From: Aureimonas sp. OT7
GTDB taxonomy: Bacteria > Pseudomonadota > Alphaproteobacteria > Rhizobiales > Rhizobiaceae
Direction of reading: 5' to 3'
Length of the DNA: 64,000 nucleotides
Assembly: GCF_014844055.1 (NCBI RefSeq)
Contig: NZ_CP062167.1
Span: 3,261,501-3,325,500 of the forward strand
Made by a program: the position numbers and the translations under genes. This document shows positions 18,840 to 27,841 of this stretch, in pieces (positions within the stretch are counted from its first letter, which is position 1; the number at the start of each line of letters is the position of its first letter). Below the pieces are notes generated by a model. The model did no database searches, was not told where the DNA came from, and saw only the letters and a list, made by a program, of their open reading frames with translations.

Positions 18840-20821
18840 GCGCCGGCCTCCAGTGACGCGGGCTTGCGCCGGCGTGCCGGCGCGCCGACGCGCAGACGCC
18901 GGTCTGCAAGGGAAACCGCGCCACCAAGCGCCATCAGCACGCAGCCATACCAGATGAGCGTCACCAGCGGCTTGTACCACACACGCACGACATTGGCGCC
19001 GCCATTGGCAGACGCATCCCCGAGCGACACGTAGGTCTGGCTGAAGACATGGGTGTAGATGCCCGCCTCGGTCGTGGGCATCTGCCGGGCCGGATAGAAG
19101 CGCTTGGCGCTTTCGATGGTGACGGTGCTCCATCCGTCGCGTACCAGCGCGAAAATGCCGACGTCGTCATGGTAGTTGGGGCCCTGGCGGGATTCCATCC
19201 GTTCGAAACGCAGGATATTGCCACCGACCTGCACCGTATCGCCGGGCGCCATCACCGTGACCGTCTCGGTTTCGAAGGCGCTGACGGCCACGATACCGAG
19301 CAGCGTCACGCCAATGCCGAAATGCGCCAGCGCCGTACCGAAGGCCGAGCGCGGCAGTCCCTTGAGGCGGGACAGGGCAATGCGCCACGGCGCCTTGGGC
19401 AGGCCGGAGCGGTAGCCGAGGTCGGCCAGGCTGCCCAGCATGATCCAGAACGCCAGCCCGAAGCCGAAGGCGGCGAGGATGCGCGTGCCGTGCGTCAGCG
19501 CCAGGGTGATGATGGTAACGGCCAGCGCCGCCCCCGCGACGGCGTAAAGGCGCTGGGCCGCGGCGGCCAGATCCGCCCGCTTCCAGGCCAGCAGCGGCCC
19601 GAAAGGCATCGCGAACAGAAGCGGCAGCATCAACGGCCCGAACGTCATGTTGAAGAAGGGCTCGCCGACAGAGATCTTCTCGCCCGTCAACACTTCGAGG
19701 CCGAGCGGGTAGAGCGTGCCGATCAGCACCGTGGCGGTGGCGGTGGTGAGGAAGAGGTTGTTGAAGACGAGCGCCCCCTCGCGCGAGATCGGCGCGAACA
19801 ATCCTCCTCCCTCCAGCTCGCTGGCGCGGAAGGCGAACAGTGCCAGCGAACCGCCGATGAAGACGAACAGGATGGCAAGGATGAAGACGCCTCGCTCCGG
19901 ATCCACCGCGAAGGAGTGAACGGAGGTGAGCACGCCCGACCGCACCAGGAATGTGCCGAGAAGCGATAGCGAGAAGGTCAGGATCGCCAGAAGGACGGTC
20001 CAGATTTTCAGCGCCGAGCGCTTTTCCATCACCAGCGCCGAATGCAGCAGTGCCGTGCCGGACAGCCACGGCATGAAGGAGGCGTTCTCGACCGGGTCCC
20101 AGAACCACCAGCCGCCCCAGCCGAGTTCGTAGTAGGCCCAGTACGACCCCATGGCGATGCCGGCCGTCAGAAATACCCAGGCCGCCAATGTCCAGGGCCG
20201 CACCCAGCGGGCCCAGGCGGCGTCGATGCGGCCGTCGATCAACGCGGCCACCGCGAAGGAGAAGGAGATCGAGAAACCGACATAGCCGAGATACAGGAGC
20301 GGCGGATGGATGGCGAGGCCGATATCCTGCAGGATCGGGTTGAGGTCCTGCCCCTCGATCGGCGCCGGAAATATGCGGGTGAACGGGTTGGAAGTGAACA
20401 GGATGAAGGCCAGGAAGGCCAGCGTGATCCACCCCTGCACCGCCAGGACGTTGGCCTTCAGAGTGGCCGGCAGGTCGCGGCCGAAGCTGGCGACCAGCGC
20501 GCCGAAAAGCGCCAGGATCAGCACCCAGAGCAGCATCGAGCCTTCGTGATTGCCCCAGACGCCGGTGATCTTGTAGATCATCGGCTTCAGCGAGTGCGAA
20601 TTCTGGACGACGTTCAGAACCGAGAAATCGGAACTGGCATAGGCCATGGTGAGAGCGGCGAAGGACAGGCACAGAAGCGCGAAGATGCCGACGGAAGTCG
20701 CCGAGCCGGTTTCCATCAGGCGCACATCGCCGCGCAGCGAGCCCACCAGCGGAACAAGGGATTGCACGAGCGCCAGGCAGGCCGCCAGCACCAGCGCGAA
20801 ATGGCCGAGTTCGACCGTCAT
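18836..20821 (-). CDS. ccmF: Haem lyase CcmF/CycK
   Basis: Protein of 661 residues with about 15 transmembrane segments. It is the integral-membrane core of the haem ligation complex, taking haem from CcmE and attaching it to apocytochrome c on the periplasmic side. The tryptophan-rich WWD motif is clear ([20 protein letters not shown]), as are His-containing periplasmic loops such as [14 protein letters not shown]. Length and start ([13 protein letters not shown]) are normal for the family. It overlaps ccmE upstream and ccmH downstream by four bases each. Confidence 0.96.
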   Translation of the reverse strand: MTVELGHFALVLAACLALVQSLVPLVGSLRGDVRLMETGSATSVGIFALLCLSFAALTMAYASSDFSVLNVVQNSHSLKPMIYKITGVWGNHEGSMLLWVLILALFGALVASFGRDLPATLKANVLAVQGWITLAFLAFILFTSNPFTRIFPAPIEGQDLNPILQDIGLAIHPPLLYLGYVGFSISFSFAVAALIDGRIDAAWARWVRPWTLAAWVFLTAGIAMGSYWAYYELGWGGWWFWDPVENASFMPWLSGTALLHSALVMEKRSALKIWTVLLAILTFSLSLLGTFLVRSGVLTSVHSFAVDPERGVFILAILFVFIGGSLALFAFRASELEGGGLFAPISREGALVFNNLFLTTATATVLIGTLYPLGLEVLTGEKISVGEPFFNMTFGPLMLPLLFAMPFGPLLAWKRADLAAAAQRLYAVAGAALAVTIITLALTHGTRILAAFGFGLAFWIMLGSLADLGYRSGLPKAPWRIALSRLKGLPRSAFGTALAHFGIGVTLLGIVAVSAFETETVTVMAPGDTVQVGGNILRFERMESRQGPNYHDDVGIFALVRDGWSTVTIESAKRFYPARQMPTTEAGIYTHVFSQTYVSLGDASANGGANVVRVWYKPLVTLIWYGCVLMALGGAVSLADRRLRVGAPARRRKPASLEAGA

Positions 20822-21291
20822 GAGCCTGCCCCCCGGACGGCGGAGGCCGGTGGCAACGGCTCGCCCTCCTGCCAGATGCCCCGCGCCTTCATGTCGTCGA
20901 CGATTTCCTTGGGCATGTAGGTTTCATCGTGCTTGGCCAGAACCGTATCGGCCGCGAACACGCTGTCGGCGCCCAGCACGCCCTCGGTCACCACGCCCTG
21001 CCCCTCTCGGAAGAGGTCCGGCAACAGACCCGTATAGGTGACGACAACGCTTTCCACCGTATCGGTGACGCGGAAGCGCACGGTGTTTCCGTCGCGCTCC
21101 ACGGACCCGGTCTCCACAAGCCCGCCGAGGCGGATGCGCTGCCCGTCGCCGGGCGCACGCGCGACGATGTCCGTTGGCGAATTGAAGAAGGCGACACTGT
21201 CGGACAAGGCCGTCAGCACAAGGCCAGCCGCCGCGGCCACCACGGCGACCATACCTGCGAGGCCGGCGGCCCGCTTCTGCTTGCGTGTCAT
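20818..21291 (-). CDS. ccmE: Haem chaperone CcmE/CycJ
   Basis: Protein of 157 residues with one N-terminal membrane anchor (LAGMVAVVAAAAGLVLTAL) and a periplasmic OB-fold domain. CcmE carries haem covalently bound to a histidine, here in LAKHDETYMPKEI, the HxxxY motif of the family. The start MTRKQKRAAG is a basic cytoplasmic stub typical of CcmE. The gene overlaps ccmI upstream and ccmF downstream by ATGA. Confidence 0.96.
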   Translation of the reverse strand: MTRKQKRAAGLAGMVAVVAAAAGLVLTALSDSVAFFNSPTDIVARAPGDGQRIRLGGLVETGSVERDGNTVRFRVTDTVESVVVTYTGLLPDLFREGQGVVTEGVLGADSVFAADTVLAKHDETYMPKEIVDDMKARGIWQEGEPLPPASAVRGAGS

Positions 21292-22424
21292 TGCCCCTTC
21301 CCCCCGACTGCATCGGCCAGCCCGAGTTCTCCCGCCAGGGCCGTGATGTCGCTCCGCGCCGGCGTACCGGGCTTGAAGGCCCGGCCGGCCGCCTGCAGGG
21401 CAGCACCTGCCCGTTCCTTGTCGCCCAGTATGGCATAGGAGCGGATCAGGCGCTTCCAACCCTCGACGTCGCCGGGCGCAGCATCCAGCCGCGCGGCGAG
21501 GCCCGCCACCATGCCCTCGATGCGCTGACGCTGCTCTTCCGGAGGAAGCGCCGCGATCGCGGCGGCGGCATCGGGCGGCGGGGCAGCGTTCGCGCCTGAG
21601 CGGGCACGCGCCTCGGCCAGGGCCGGCTCTGCGAAGCTCCGCCATGGGGCGTCCGCCGGGCTGTCGTTCAACAGCGCCTGCCAGGCGTCTGCCGCCTCGG
21701 CAAAACGCGCCTGCTGCATGAGCTGCAGCGCAAGGAAAAAGCGCGGCAGCAACACCTGCGGGTCCAGCGCAAGGGCCGCGCTGAATGCCTCCGCAGCCTG
21801 CGCGGTGACGCGCCCTTCCGATGCCATCACCTGCGCTTCGCCGAAGCCGGACAGCCGCGCCGGATTGGGGCCCAGGAGGTCGATTGCGCGCCGGTACGCA
21901 TTTACGGCCTTGGTGGCCTCGCCGTTTCGCAGATAGATCGGCGCCAGCGCATCCCACCCCTGCCCCTCGTCTGGATTGGCCGCCAGTCGCGCCTCGGCCA
22001 TCGCAACCAGAGCGGCGACGTCGCCGCCATCGGGCGTGGCCTCGCGGGCGGCCAATGGCATATCGCCAGCGTCCGGCGAGCCGAAGGACAGGTAACCCGC
22101 CAAGGCAGCAGCGGGAATTGCGACCATCAGAATTGCCGCCACGGGCGCGGAGCGCGGACGGCGTTGCGGCGTCGGCCGCTCCGTGCCGGCCCCGGCCGCC
22201 TTCAGCAGCCGCCGTCCGATTTCGGCGCGGGCGATGGCTGCCTCGGGCGCGGCGATGACACCGCGTCGGACATCGGCCTCCAGCTCGTCGAGCTGCGCCC
22301 GGTACACGACCATGTCGTGTTCGGCACGATGTGCGGCAGGGGCCACCTCGCGGCGTAGCAAGGGCCAGACGCAAGCCAGACAGACAACGACCGTCAGCGC
22401 GCCCGCAATGATCCAGAACAGCAT
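21288..22424 (-). CDS. ccmI: Cytochrome c maturation protein CcmI/CycH
   Basis: Protein of 378 residues. CcmI binds the C-terminus of apocytochrome c and delivers it to CcmF/CcmH. An N-terminal membrane helix (FWIIAGALTVVVCLACVWPLL) is followed by a cytoplasmic loop with a zipper-like stretch (RAQLDELEADVRRGVIAAPE) and a second helix (VAAILMVAIPAAALAGYL). The periplasmic remainder contains TPR-like repeats, including GWDALAPIYLRNGEATKAV. I use the ATG at 22424; a TTG two codons earlier is possible. It is the first gene of the ccm operon, and I could not find a clear promoter in the 165 bases upstream. Confidence 0.9.
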   Translation of the reverse strand: MLFWIIAGALTVVVCLACVWPLLRREVAPAAHRAEHDMVVYRAQLDELEADVRRGVIAAPEAAIARAEIGRRLLKAAGAGTERPTPQRRPRSAPVAAILMVAIPAAALAGYLSFGSPDAGDMPLAAREATPDGGDVAALVAMAEARLAANPDEGQGWDALAPIYLRNGEATKAVNAYRRAIDLLGPNPARLSGFGEAQVMASEGRVTAQAAEAFSAALALDPQVLLPRFFLALQLMQQARFAEAADAWQALLNDSPADAPWRSFAEPALAEARARSGANAAPPPDAAAAIAALPPEEQRQRIEGMVAGLAARLDAAPGDVEGWKRLIRSYAILGDKERAGAALQAAGRAFKPGTPARSDITALAGELGLADAVGGKGQ

Positions 22425-22589
22425 TTCCAACCCGATGCGACCGGCGATCCGAAACAGGAATTCGTGGACGGTGCCCGACCAACGCCTGGAACCGTTCCAG
22501 ACGCTTTAACAAAGTGTTGCACGAAAACACAGTCACTTCCCTATCAGGAAGCGACGGAGCTCATCCGTGACGGGGAAAGTATGGACCGC

Positions 22590-22976
22590 TCAGGCTACCG
22601 GCGTCCAGACGTCGCCGGTGCGGCAGGCCGAGCCGACCTGCTGTACGGTCCGGCCCTGCCGCGTCACCGTATGCGTGTAGCCGCGGCAATCCTGGGAACC
22701 GACACGATAAAGTTGCGTCGGCACGACCTGGCCCGCGAAGGCGCCGTCCTGCCATGGCACGGGCTGCCCCACCGCGCCGAACTGGAGCGCCTGATACTCC
22801 GCCTTCAACGCCGCCTGCTGCGCACTTCCGCCGAGCCCCATCCCGACCAGCTCGCTGCCGAGCGCGCCCTGTGCGATCGACGGCGCGGCCGCCTGGCCGG
22901 TGCCGCGCGTCGACAGGCAGCCGCTCAGGCAAAGCGCGGCGAACACGAGAACGAGGGTACGGGCAAGACCGGGCAT
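22590..22976 (-). CDS. Small outer-membrane-type lipoprotein
   Basis: Protein of 128 residues with a type II signal peptide: LVLVFAALCLSGC, lipobox LSGC, so Cys about 20 would be lipidated. The mature part begins with a Gly/Ala-rich stretch (ALGSELVGMGLGGSAQQAA). It ends in a small domain with two Cys (SQDCRGYTHTV, GSACRTGDVWTPV) that resembles the C-terminal region of the rhizobial and rickettsial surface-antigen lipoproteins. AGAGG lies about 7 bases before the ATG. It sits between feuQ and ccmI in the same orientation but separated from both. A weak CTTCC/GGAAG hairpin lies just downstream, at about 22536-22551. The function is unknown; a structural envelope role is an inference. Confidence 0.8.
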   Translation of the reverse strand: MPGLARTLVLVFAALCLSGCLSTRGTGQAAAPSIAQGALGSELVGMGLGGSAQQAALKAEYQALQFGAVGQPVPWQDGAFAGQVVPTQLYRVGSQDCRGYTHTVTRQGRTVQQVGSACRTGDVWTPVA

Positions 22977-23028
22977 GGAAAACCTCTGGCGAGGAACGCA
23001 CGTTGAACGTATCGGGCATTGTGCCCGT

Positions 23029-24429
23029 TCAAGACATTGTTCCCTCGACGGCCCGTGGCAAGAGCAATTCTGCGCGCAAGCCGCCGATGGGGGCATTGCC
23101 GAGACGAAATTCCCCGCGGTATTGCAAAACTGTATCCGCCACGATCGAAAGGCCGAGCCCGCTGCCGGGCTTCGCCTCATCCAGGCGTCGGCCACGCTTG
23201 GTTGCCTCCGCCTGCTCCTCGGGAGACAGCCCGGGTCCGTCATCATCGATGGTGACGCGGAACCGGTCGTCCCCCTCGGCATTCAGGCGCACCTCGACGC
23301 GTCCGGCCGCCCATTTGGCGGCATTCTCGACCAGATTGCCGATCATCTCCTCGAAATCCTCGCGCTCCCCGGCGAAGACGGCGCCATCCATGTCGGCCGA
23401 AAGCGACAGATCCAACGCCGGATTGAGGCGTGATACCACCTTGGCCACCCGCTCCAGCGACGGCATCACCGGGGTTCGGATGGCGGTTCCCTGCCCCAGC
23501 GCGGCAAGGCGCGCCCGGTCCAGATAGTGCTGCACCTGAACTCGCATGCGCTCGCTCTGCTCCGCGACGAGACGGCCGTGCTCTCCACCGATCGACGCCG
23601 CCTCGTTGGTCAGGACCGCGATGGGCGTCTTCAGAGAATGCGCAAGGTTGCCGACCTGCGTGCGCGCCCGCTCGACGATGCGCCTGTTGCTGTCGATGAG
23701 CGCGTTCACCTCGGCAGCCAGTGGCTGCACCTCCACCGGCAGGCGGCCGGACAAACGCTCGCTGCGGCCAGCCCGCACCTCGCCCAGGGCCTGGCGGACG
23801 CGGCGCAGGGGTGACAGTCCGTACAGGATGGCCAGCGCGTTGATGAGGATGGAGCCGGCGCCGAACCCGCCAAGATAGATCGACAGGCTGCGGTTGAACC
23901 GCGCGACGTCGGCGGCAACGACATCCGCGTTGCCCATCACACGGAACCGCGCCGCATGATTGTCGCCGTCCAGCACGACTTCGGCCTCTTCGACATAGAC
24001 CGTCTCGCCGTCGAGGCCGGGCGCCTCGTAGGAGCGCCGGTACTGGCCGTCGAACGGTGCTTCAGCCGTCGTGGGGGCGGCGATCTCGCCCGGCCCCAGC
24101 GAGAAGGAGGCCAGCCGGCCGGACGTGTTGTCGCTGGCCGGAAGCACCTCCCAGTACCAGCCCGAGAGGGGTTGCGAATAGCTGAGATCGCCAAGGTCTG
24201 GAGAGCCGGACAAGACACCCGTCTCCGATACGGCGACCGTGTTGACGAGGTTGAAGAGCTGGGCGCGCACGACGCCTTCGAAGCCGGCCTCGGCCGTCTG
24301 TCGATAGAAGCTGGAGATCAGCCCGCCGACCACGATGAAGGCCGCGATGGCCCACAGGCTGGACAGGGCCACGACGCGAACGGCCAGGCTGTCCGAAAGG
24401 CGGGCGCGCAAGGTGCGCAAGGTTTCCAT
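23029..24429 (-). CDS. feuQ: Sensor histidine kinase FeuQ
   Basis: Protein of 466 residues in the PhoQ-like group. Membrane helix near 20-42 (LWAIAAFIVVGGLISSFY), periplasmic sensor domain of about 130 residues, second helix near 185-205 (GSILINALAILYGL), HAMP-like linker, and phosphoacceptor His near 263 in GNLAHSLKTPIAVL. The ATPase domain has NLVENAAKWA, DDDGPGLSPEE and GSGLGLSIVADTVLQYRG. In Rhizobium leguminosarum, FeuPQ and the neighbouring cycHJKL genes are both needed for high-affinity iron uptake, and the same neighbourhood is seen here. It begins 3 bases after feuP. Confidence 0.88.
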   Translation of the reverse strand: METLRTLRARLSDSLAVRVVALSSLWAIAAFIVVGGLISSFYRQTAEAGFEGVVRAQLFNLVNTVAVSETGVLSGSPDLGDLSYSQPLSGWYWEVLPASDNTSGRLASFSLGPGEIAAPTTAEAPFDGQYRRSYEAPGLDGETVYVEEAEVVLDGDNHAARFRVMGNADVVAADVARFNRSLSIYLGGFGAGSILINALAILYGLSPLRRVRQALGEVRAGRSERLSGRLPVEVQPLAAEVNALIDSNRRIVERARTQVGNLAHSLKTPIAVLTNEAASIGGEHGRLVAEQSERMRVQVQHYLDRARLAALGQGTAIRTPVMPSLERVAKVVSRLNPALDLSLSADMDGAVFAGEREDFEEMIGNLVENAAKWAAGRVEVRLNAEGDDRFRVTIDDDGPGLSPEEQAEATKRGRRLDEAKPGSGLGLSIVADTVLQYRGEFRLGNAPIGGLRAELLLPRAVEGTMS

Positions 24430-24432
24430 GCC

Positions 24433-25098
24433 TTACCCGTACGGCGCGGACAGGCGGTAGCCGAGGCCGCGCACGGTTTCGATCAGATCGCTGCCGATCT
24501 TGCGCCGGAGCCTGCCGATGAAGACCTCGATCGTGTTGGAATCCCGGTCGAAATCCTGGTCGTACATGTGCTCGGTCAGCTCCGACCGGGAAACGACCTC
24601 GCCTTGATGGTGCATCAGGTAGGCCAGAAGCCGGTATTCGTGCGAGGTCAGTTTCAGCGGCGCACCATCGAGCGTCGCGCGGGAGGCGCGCGTGTCGAGC
24701 CGCAACGGACCGCAGTGGATCTCAGAGGATGCATGGCCGGCCGCGCGCCGGATCAAAGCGCGGACACGCGCCAGCACCTCCTCGATGTGGAAGGGTTTGG
24801 CGACATAATCATCGGCGCCGGCATCGATGCCGGCCACCTTGTCGCTCCACCGGTCACGCGCGGTCAGGATCAGCACCGGCATGGCGCGCCCGTCGCGTCG
24901 CCAGCGCTCCAGCACTGAGATGCCATCCATCAGCGGCAGGCCGACATCGAGGATCACGGCGTCGTAAGGCTCGGTATCGCCGAGGAAATGACCTTCCTCG
25001 CCGTCGCTTGCGCTGTCCACGACATAGCCGGAATTGGCCAGCGCCACTGTCAGCTGCCGGTTCAAGTCCTTGTCGTCTTCCACCACGAGGATACGCAT
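24433..25098 (-). CDS. feuP: OmpR-family response regulator FeuP
   Basis: Protein of 221 residues. Receiver domain with acidic pocket VVEDDKD, phosphoacceptor Asp51 (DAVILDVGLPLMDG), Thr in LILTARDRW and Lys in AKPFHIEEVLARV. Winged-helix output domain: LTSHEYRLLAYLMHHQGEVV, NTIEVFIGRLRRKIG, ETVRGLGYRLS. This is the PhoP-like group. It is translationally close to feuQ and lies downstream of a small secreted-protein gene (10-base gap), so the three probably form one transcript. In rhizobia FeuP controls envelope and osmotic-adaptation genes; the targets here are unknown. Confidence 0.9.
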   Translation of the reverse strand: MRILVVEDDKDLNRQLTVALANSGYVVDSASDGEEGHFLGDTEPYDAVILDVGLPLMDGISVLERWRRDGRAMPVLILTARDRWSDKVAGIDAGADDYVAKPFHIEEVLARVRALIRRAAGHASSEIHCGPLRLDTRASRATLDGAPLKLTSHEYRLLAYLMHHQGEVVSRSELTEHMYDQDFDRDSNTIEVFIGRLRRKIGSDLIETVRGLGYRLSAPYG

Positions 25099-25108
25099 GG
25101 CGGCGTCC

Positions 25109-25369
25109 TTACTGCGGAATTGTGAGCGTTACGCGGCGCGGCCGGCCGCCATCGCGCCCCGGTACCAGCACCGTGACGATGCAGACCGTGCGCCCGCCCT
25201 GCTGGGCGGTCGTGACCGACAGCACCTGTCCGCCGGACTGGGAGGCTGCCTGGAAAGCGGCCGCAGAGCAACTGCCCTGCGCGATGGCATCGTCTGGCAG
25301 GACTGCGGCGCCTGCCGCCATCCCGGCGACCAGGCCGGCGATACGCAGTCGACCCTTCAATATACCCAT
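25109..25369 (-). CDS. Small secreted protein upstream of feuPQ
   Basis: Protein of 86 residues. The signal peptide is LRIAGLVAGMAAGAAVLPDDAIA, cleaved probably after AIA, leaving about 54 residues with two Cys (GSCSAAAFQAA and RTVCIVTVLV) that could form one disulphide. The mature part repeats the pattern of PepSY-like or FeuN-like small periplasmic proteins in being short and basic at its end (GRPRRVTLTIPQ). In Sinorhizobium a small periplasmic protein, FeuN, encoded beside feuP inhibits FeuQ. Position and size make a similar role possible here, but I cannot establish homology. The start at 25369 has GGAA 9 bases upstream. Confidence 0.7.
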   Translation of the reverse strand: MGILKGRLRIAGLVAGMAAGAAVLPDDAIAQGSCSAAAFQAASQSGGQVLSVTTAQQGGRTVCIVTVLVPGRDGGRPRRVTLTIPQ

Positions 25370-25495
25370 GTGAGGTTCCGGCCGTGTCGTCGGTTCAATC
25401 GTCAATCCGTCATGGCGACGGCACTCATGCCAATCCGCCATCGCGATGAATAGGGCAGAAAGCTTGAATGTCGAATGAACGAACGGTGCTGCCCG

Positions 25496-25900
25496 TCATG
25501 CCAGCGGCCGGCGAACGGCCAGGAAGCGCAGCAAGCCGTGGTAGTTTGGCTCCTCCGGCTGGCGCCTGGCCTCGGCGAACTGCAGTTTCAGGTGCACCAC
25601 ACCATTGTCCGCCAACGGCAGGACCTTGTCGTGAAGGGCCTCGCAAAGCCGGTCCATGATCTCGAAGGTGGCGGCTTTGCCGCCACCGCCGGTCCAGACA
25701 TGCAGTGTCAGCACGTCTTCGGCGGCATTGTCGTGCCCGCAGGTCCAGTCCACGACGGCCGTTCGGCCCAGGGTAACATAGGGAAAGTCGTGCCCCCGCA
25801 CCGAGCGCCCGAAGACGTTCGGCCCCCCCAGAAGCCGCGTTACGGCGGCATCTGCGGCAAGCGTCGAAAGGATTGCGGTTTCAACTGCGGCTTCCGCCAT
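25496..25900 (-). CDS. DUF3168 tail-completion (terminator) protein
   Basis: Protein of 134 residues in the DUF3168 family. The pattern is AVETAILSTLAADAAVTRLL, then FPYVTLGRTAVVDW, then LTLHVWTGGGGKAATFEIMDRLCEAL and a final basic beta strand region. Members are tail-terminator proteins of long-tailed phages and are present in the Rhodobacter-type gene transfer agent. The start at 25900 has GGAG 11 bases upstream. It stands at the far end of the cassette after the lysis genes, without the major tail or tape-measure genes that normally accompany it. It is either a moron or a leftover of an exchange. Confidence 0.75.
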   Translation of the reverse strand: MAEAAVETAILSTLAADAAVTRLLGGPNVFGRSVRGHDFPYVTLGRTAVVDWTCGHDNAAEDVLTLHVWTGGGGKAATFEIMDRLCEALHDKVLPLADNGVVHLKLQFAEARRQPEEPNYHGLLRFLAVRRPLA

Positions 25901-26028
25901 GTCGCGCGCTCCAAGTTCCGAATACGGTCCATTCGACAACATTGGTTAATGTGGCGGGAGTTGGAACGGTTGTCCACGAGGCCGGCAAGAGAATCATTCA
26001 CCTTGTCGGGAGCGTCGAGCGCCGTGGC

Positions 26029-26385
26029 TCAGGCCATGTAGGGCCAGTTTTGCGGCAAAGCGGGATCGCCCCCGATAAAGCGCCGTCCGGCGATGACGGA
26101 ACCGGGCAGCGGCAGCATGGCCGGAGCCGCTCCACCCTCGCAGAACCGGGCGAGATCCATGATCGTCTGCTCCGACAGCAGCGCGCAACAGGCGGCATGC
26201 TCGCCCTTCGGCGCAACCGTCGTGCCGGCCCACCGCAGGAAGACGTACCATGGCGTCCGCAGCGCCCATTGGCCGGGGCACCGGGCAGGATCGAGAAAGG
26301 TGGCCGGCGTGTGCCGGGGGCCCCTTGCCGCCCTCTCGGCCGTGACGTCGGCAACGAGCCCGTAACCATCATTCAGTTCAGCCAT
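26029..26385 (-). CDS. Hypothetical phage-cassette protein, 118 aa
   Basis: I do not recognise this protein. It has a good ribosome binding site (GGAG 8 bases before the ATG) and the codon usage of its neighbours. It contains three Trp-rich or Pro-rich patches (CPGQWALRTPWYVFLRW, DPALPQNWPYMA), adjacent Cys residues in HAACCALLSEQT, and no signal peptide or membrane segment. The start MAELNDGYGLVADV is polar. It lies between the DUF3168 gene (128-base gap) and the AT-rich gap after the holin gene, in cassette orientation. Confidence 0.6.
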   Translation of the reverse strand: MAELNDGYGLVADVTAERAARGPRHTPATFLDPARCPGQWALRTPWYVFLRWAGTTVAPKGEHAACCALLSEQTIMDLARFCEGGAAPAMLPLPGSVIAGRRFIGGDPALPQNWPYMA

Positions 26386-26582
26386 GCGTCCACTCCACTC
26401 GTATCGAGGTCATACCCTCGATACCAATATCCTTCATATTTTCAATTTCAAATTTAGAGCCTTGTTGTTTTTCATCGCATGGCTCACAAAATTGCCACTT
26501 AAGGTTTCTTTTCAACAGACTTATCACCCTGATGACCATGTCTCGAAAAGGATTTTGCTCCTATTTTGGGCAATGAGCGGGC
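26386..26582. other. AT-rich non-coding gap
   Basis: About 200 bases between the 118-aa gene and the holin gene are visibly richer in A and T than everything around them (for example the run from 26420 to 26575). I find no minus-strand frame of useful length with a ribosome binding site. A plus-strand frame from 26384 reads through the AT-rich part into the antisense of the holin gene and is not convincing. It may be the scar of a lost gene, a promoter area or the cassette edge. Confidence 0.5.
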
Positions 26583-26605
26583 GCGCGTGGGGATCCCGCA
26601 CGCGC
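26583..26605 (-). terminator. GC-rich hairpin after the holin gene
   Basis: Seven-base arms GCGCGTG/CACGCGC around a loop that itself contains GGGATCCC, starting 9 bases after the holin stop codon. There is no T-run on the minus strand, so it may be a transcript-stabilising hairpin rather than an intrinsic terminator. Confidence 0.35.
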
Positions 26606-26613
26606 CGCCCCCC

Positions 26614-27210
26614 TCAACGGGTCAGACCTCGCAGCCACGCCGACAGCCTGATTCCCGCATCCCAGACCATGACCGCCCCCAGGAACGCTCCGGCCAGGGA
26701 GATGATCAGCCACTTCAGGAAGCGGCTGACCGTCATGGCGGAGCGGACGAGCTCGACCCCTGAACGGATCAGGACGACGTCCTCTTCCGTCAGATGCGCG
26801 AGGTAATCCCGGATCGCAGGATCCAGCGCCGCGAATCGCGTCGTTTCCTCTTCCATCGGATCAACGCCCGATGGGCGGGTCGCACGCCAGCGCCCATAGA
26901 GCGTGCAGGCCGCGCCGATTGCCGAGCCGGTCGCCGCCAGAAGCGCGGCCCCCAAGGTCGGGTCGAACCAATCCGCCCCCATGCCGAGAAGCGGTAACAA
27001 GGGTGCCACGGCAGAGATGACGGCGCCCCAGGTGACGCGGGAACGGTACCAGCTTTCGCCATTGTTCAGGTGTTCCAGGGCCGGCAGGATATGCCGCGTC
27101 ATCACCTCGGCGGCGGCAGGCACGTCCGCGGCCGTCAAAGACAGGGAGGGGCTGTCGGCAATCTGCTTCAGGGCGGCGGATACGGCAGGAGCGATCGATC
27201 TAACGGTCAT
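26614..27210 (-). CDS. Putative holin with C-terminal extension
   Basis: Protein of 198 residues. After an amphipathic N-terminal 60 residues (AALKQIADSPSLSL), the stretch SWYRSRVTWGAVISAVAPLL begins the first membrane segment, followed by a second (LGAALLAATGSAIGAACTLYG). This matches the two-helix phage holin family whose members carry W-Y-x-S-x-x-x-W before helix 1. A further 85 residues add a soluble acidic part (MEEETTRFAALDPAIRDYL) and a third membrane helix (FLKWLIISLAGAFLGAVMVW). Holins permeabilise the inner membrane so that endolysin reaches the wall. It is 45 bases downstream of the lysozyme gene, and AAGGA lies 7 bases before the ATG. The extension is unusual. Confidence 0.7.
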   Translation of the reverse strand: MTVRSIAPAVSAALKQIADSPSLSLTAADVPAAAEVMTRHILPALEHLNNGESWYRSRVTWGAVISAVAPLLPLLGMGADWFDPTLGAALLAATGSAIGAACTLYGRWRATRPSGVDPMEEETTRFAALDPAIRDYLAHLTEEDVVLIRSGVELVRSAMTVSRFLKWLIISLAGAFLGAVMVWDAGIRLSAWLRGLTR

Positions 27211-27255
27211 GGCAGGTCCTTGCTGCATTTTTTTGGAGAACGGGTGCGGAAGGCG

Positions 27256-27795
27256 TCATGCGGCCTGCGGGGCAAAAAGCGCGGCCACGTCCACGCATCG
27301 GCCTTTGGCCCACAGGACCGTGCCGGCACGCGTTGCCGTGTAGACATTGGCGAAACCGCCATGGCCGTAGGTGCCGTCAAGGAATAATTTCCTTTCCAGT
27401 CGCCGCCGCGGCAGGATCGCGGCGGGCTTGCGCCATTGGAGGAATCCCTCGGCCGCCCGAGCCCGGTCCCCGCGGTTCAGCGCCTTCGTCAGGCCGGCAT
27501 AGCGAATGGCCCCGGTGTTGTAGTGAAAGCTGACCAGCGCATCGAATTCATGCTGGCAGAGGGGCACCGTCACCGCCGCCTCCACTTCGGCCTCATAACG
27601 GGCGACGTCACGCCGGAACAGATCCAGCGCGGCTTCGACGCTCAGCGCACCAGGCAGGGCTTTCGGGTCGGGCGGTCCGGCTGCCGCAGTATGGCCGACG
27701 CCGACGGTCCATACCCCGACACAGTCCTTATAGGGCGACGTGACGATGCCTTCGTGTCCCGCAAGCTCGGCGAGACCCCGTAAACTCACTTTCAT
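27256..27795 (-). CDS. Phage endolysin, GH24 lysozyme
   Basis: Protein of 179 residues with no signal peptide. The catalytic Glu is Glu15 in LAGHEGIVTSPYKDCVGVWT, followed by VGVGHT, the E-D-T arrangement of T4-type lysozymes. The stretch CQHEFDALVSFHYNTGAI is the usual helical core motif. It cleaves peptidoglycan at the end of a lytic cycle and pairs with the holin gene downstream. AGGAGA lies 9 bases before the ATG at 27795. An intrinsic terminator sits 20-45 bases upstream of the start, so expression needs read-through or a separate promoter. Confidence 0.9.
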   Translation of the reverse strand: MKVSLRGLAELAGHEGIVTSPYKDCVGVWTVGVGHTAAAGPPDPKALPGALSVEAALDLFRRDVARYEAEVEAAVTVPLCQHEFDALVSFHYNTGAIRYAGLTKALNRGDRARAAEGFLQWRKPAAILPRRRLERKLFLDGTYGHGGFANVYTATRAGTVLWAKGRCVDVAALFAPQAA

Positions 27796-27814
27796 CAATC
27801 TGTCTCCTGAAACG

Positions 27815-27838
27815 AAAAAGCCCGCCGGATTGGCGGGC
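27815..27838 (-). terminator. Intrinsic terminator upstream of the lysozyme gene
   Basis: On the minus strand GCCCGCC-AATCC-GGCGGGC forms a perfect 7-bp stem followed directly by five T residues. It lies 3 bases after the stop of the 84-aa gene and 20 bases before the lysozyme start codon. Confidence 0.85.
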
Positions 27839-27841
27839 CTG

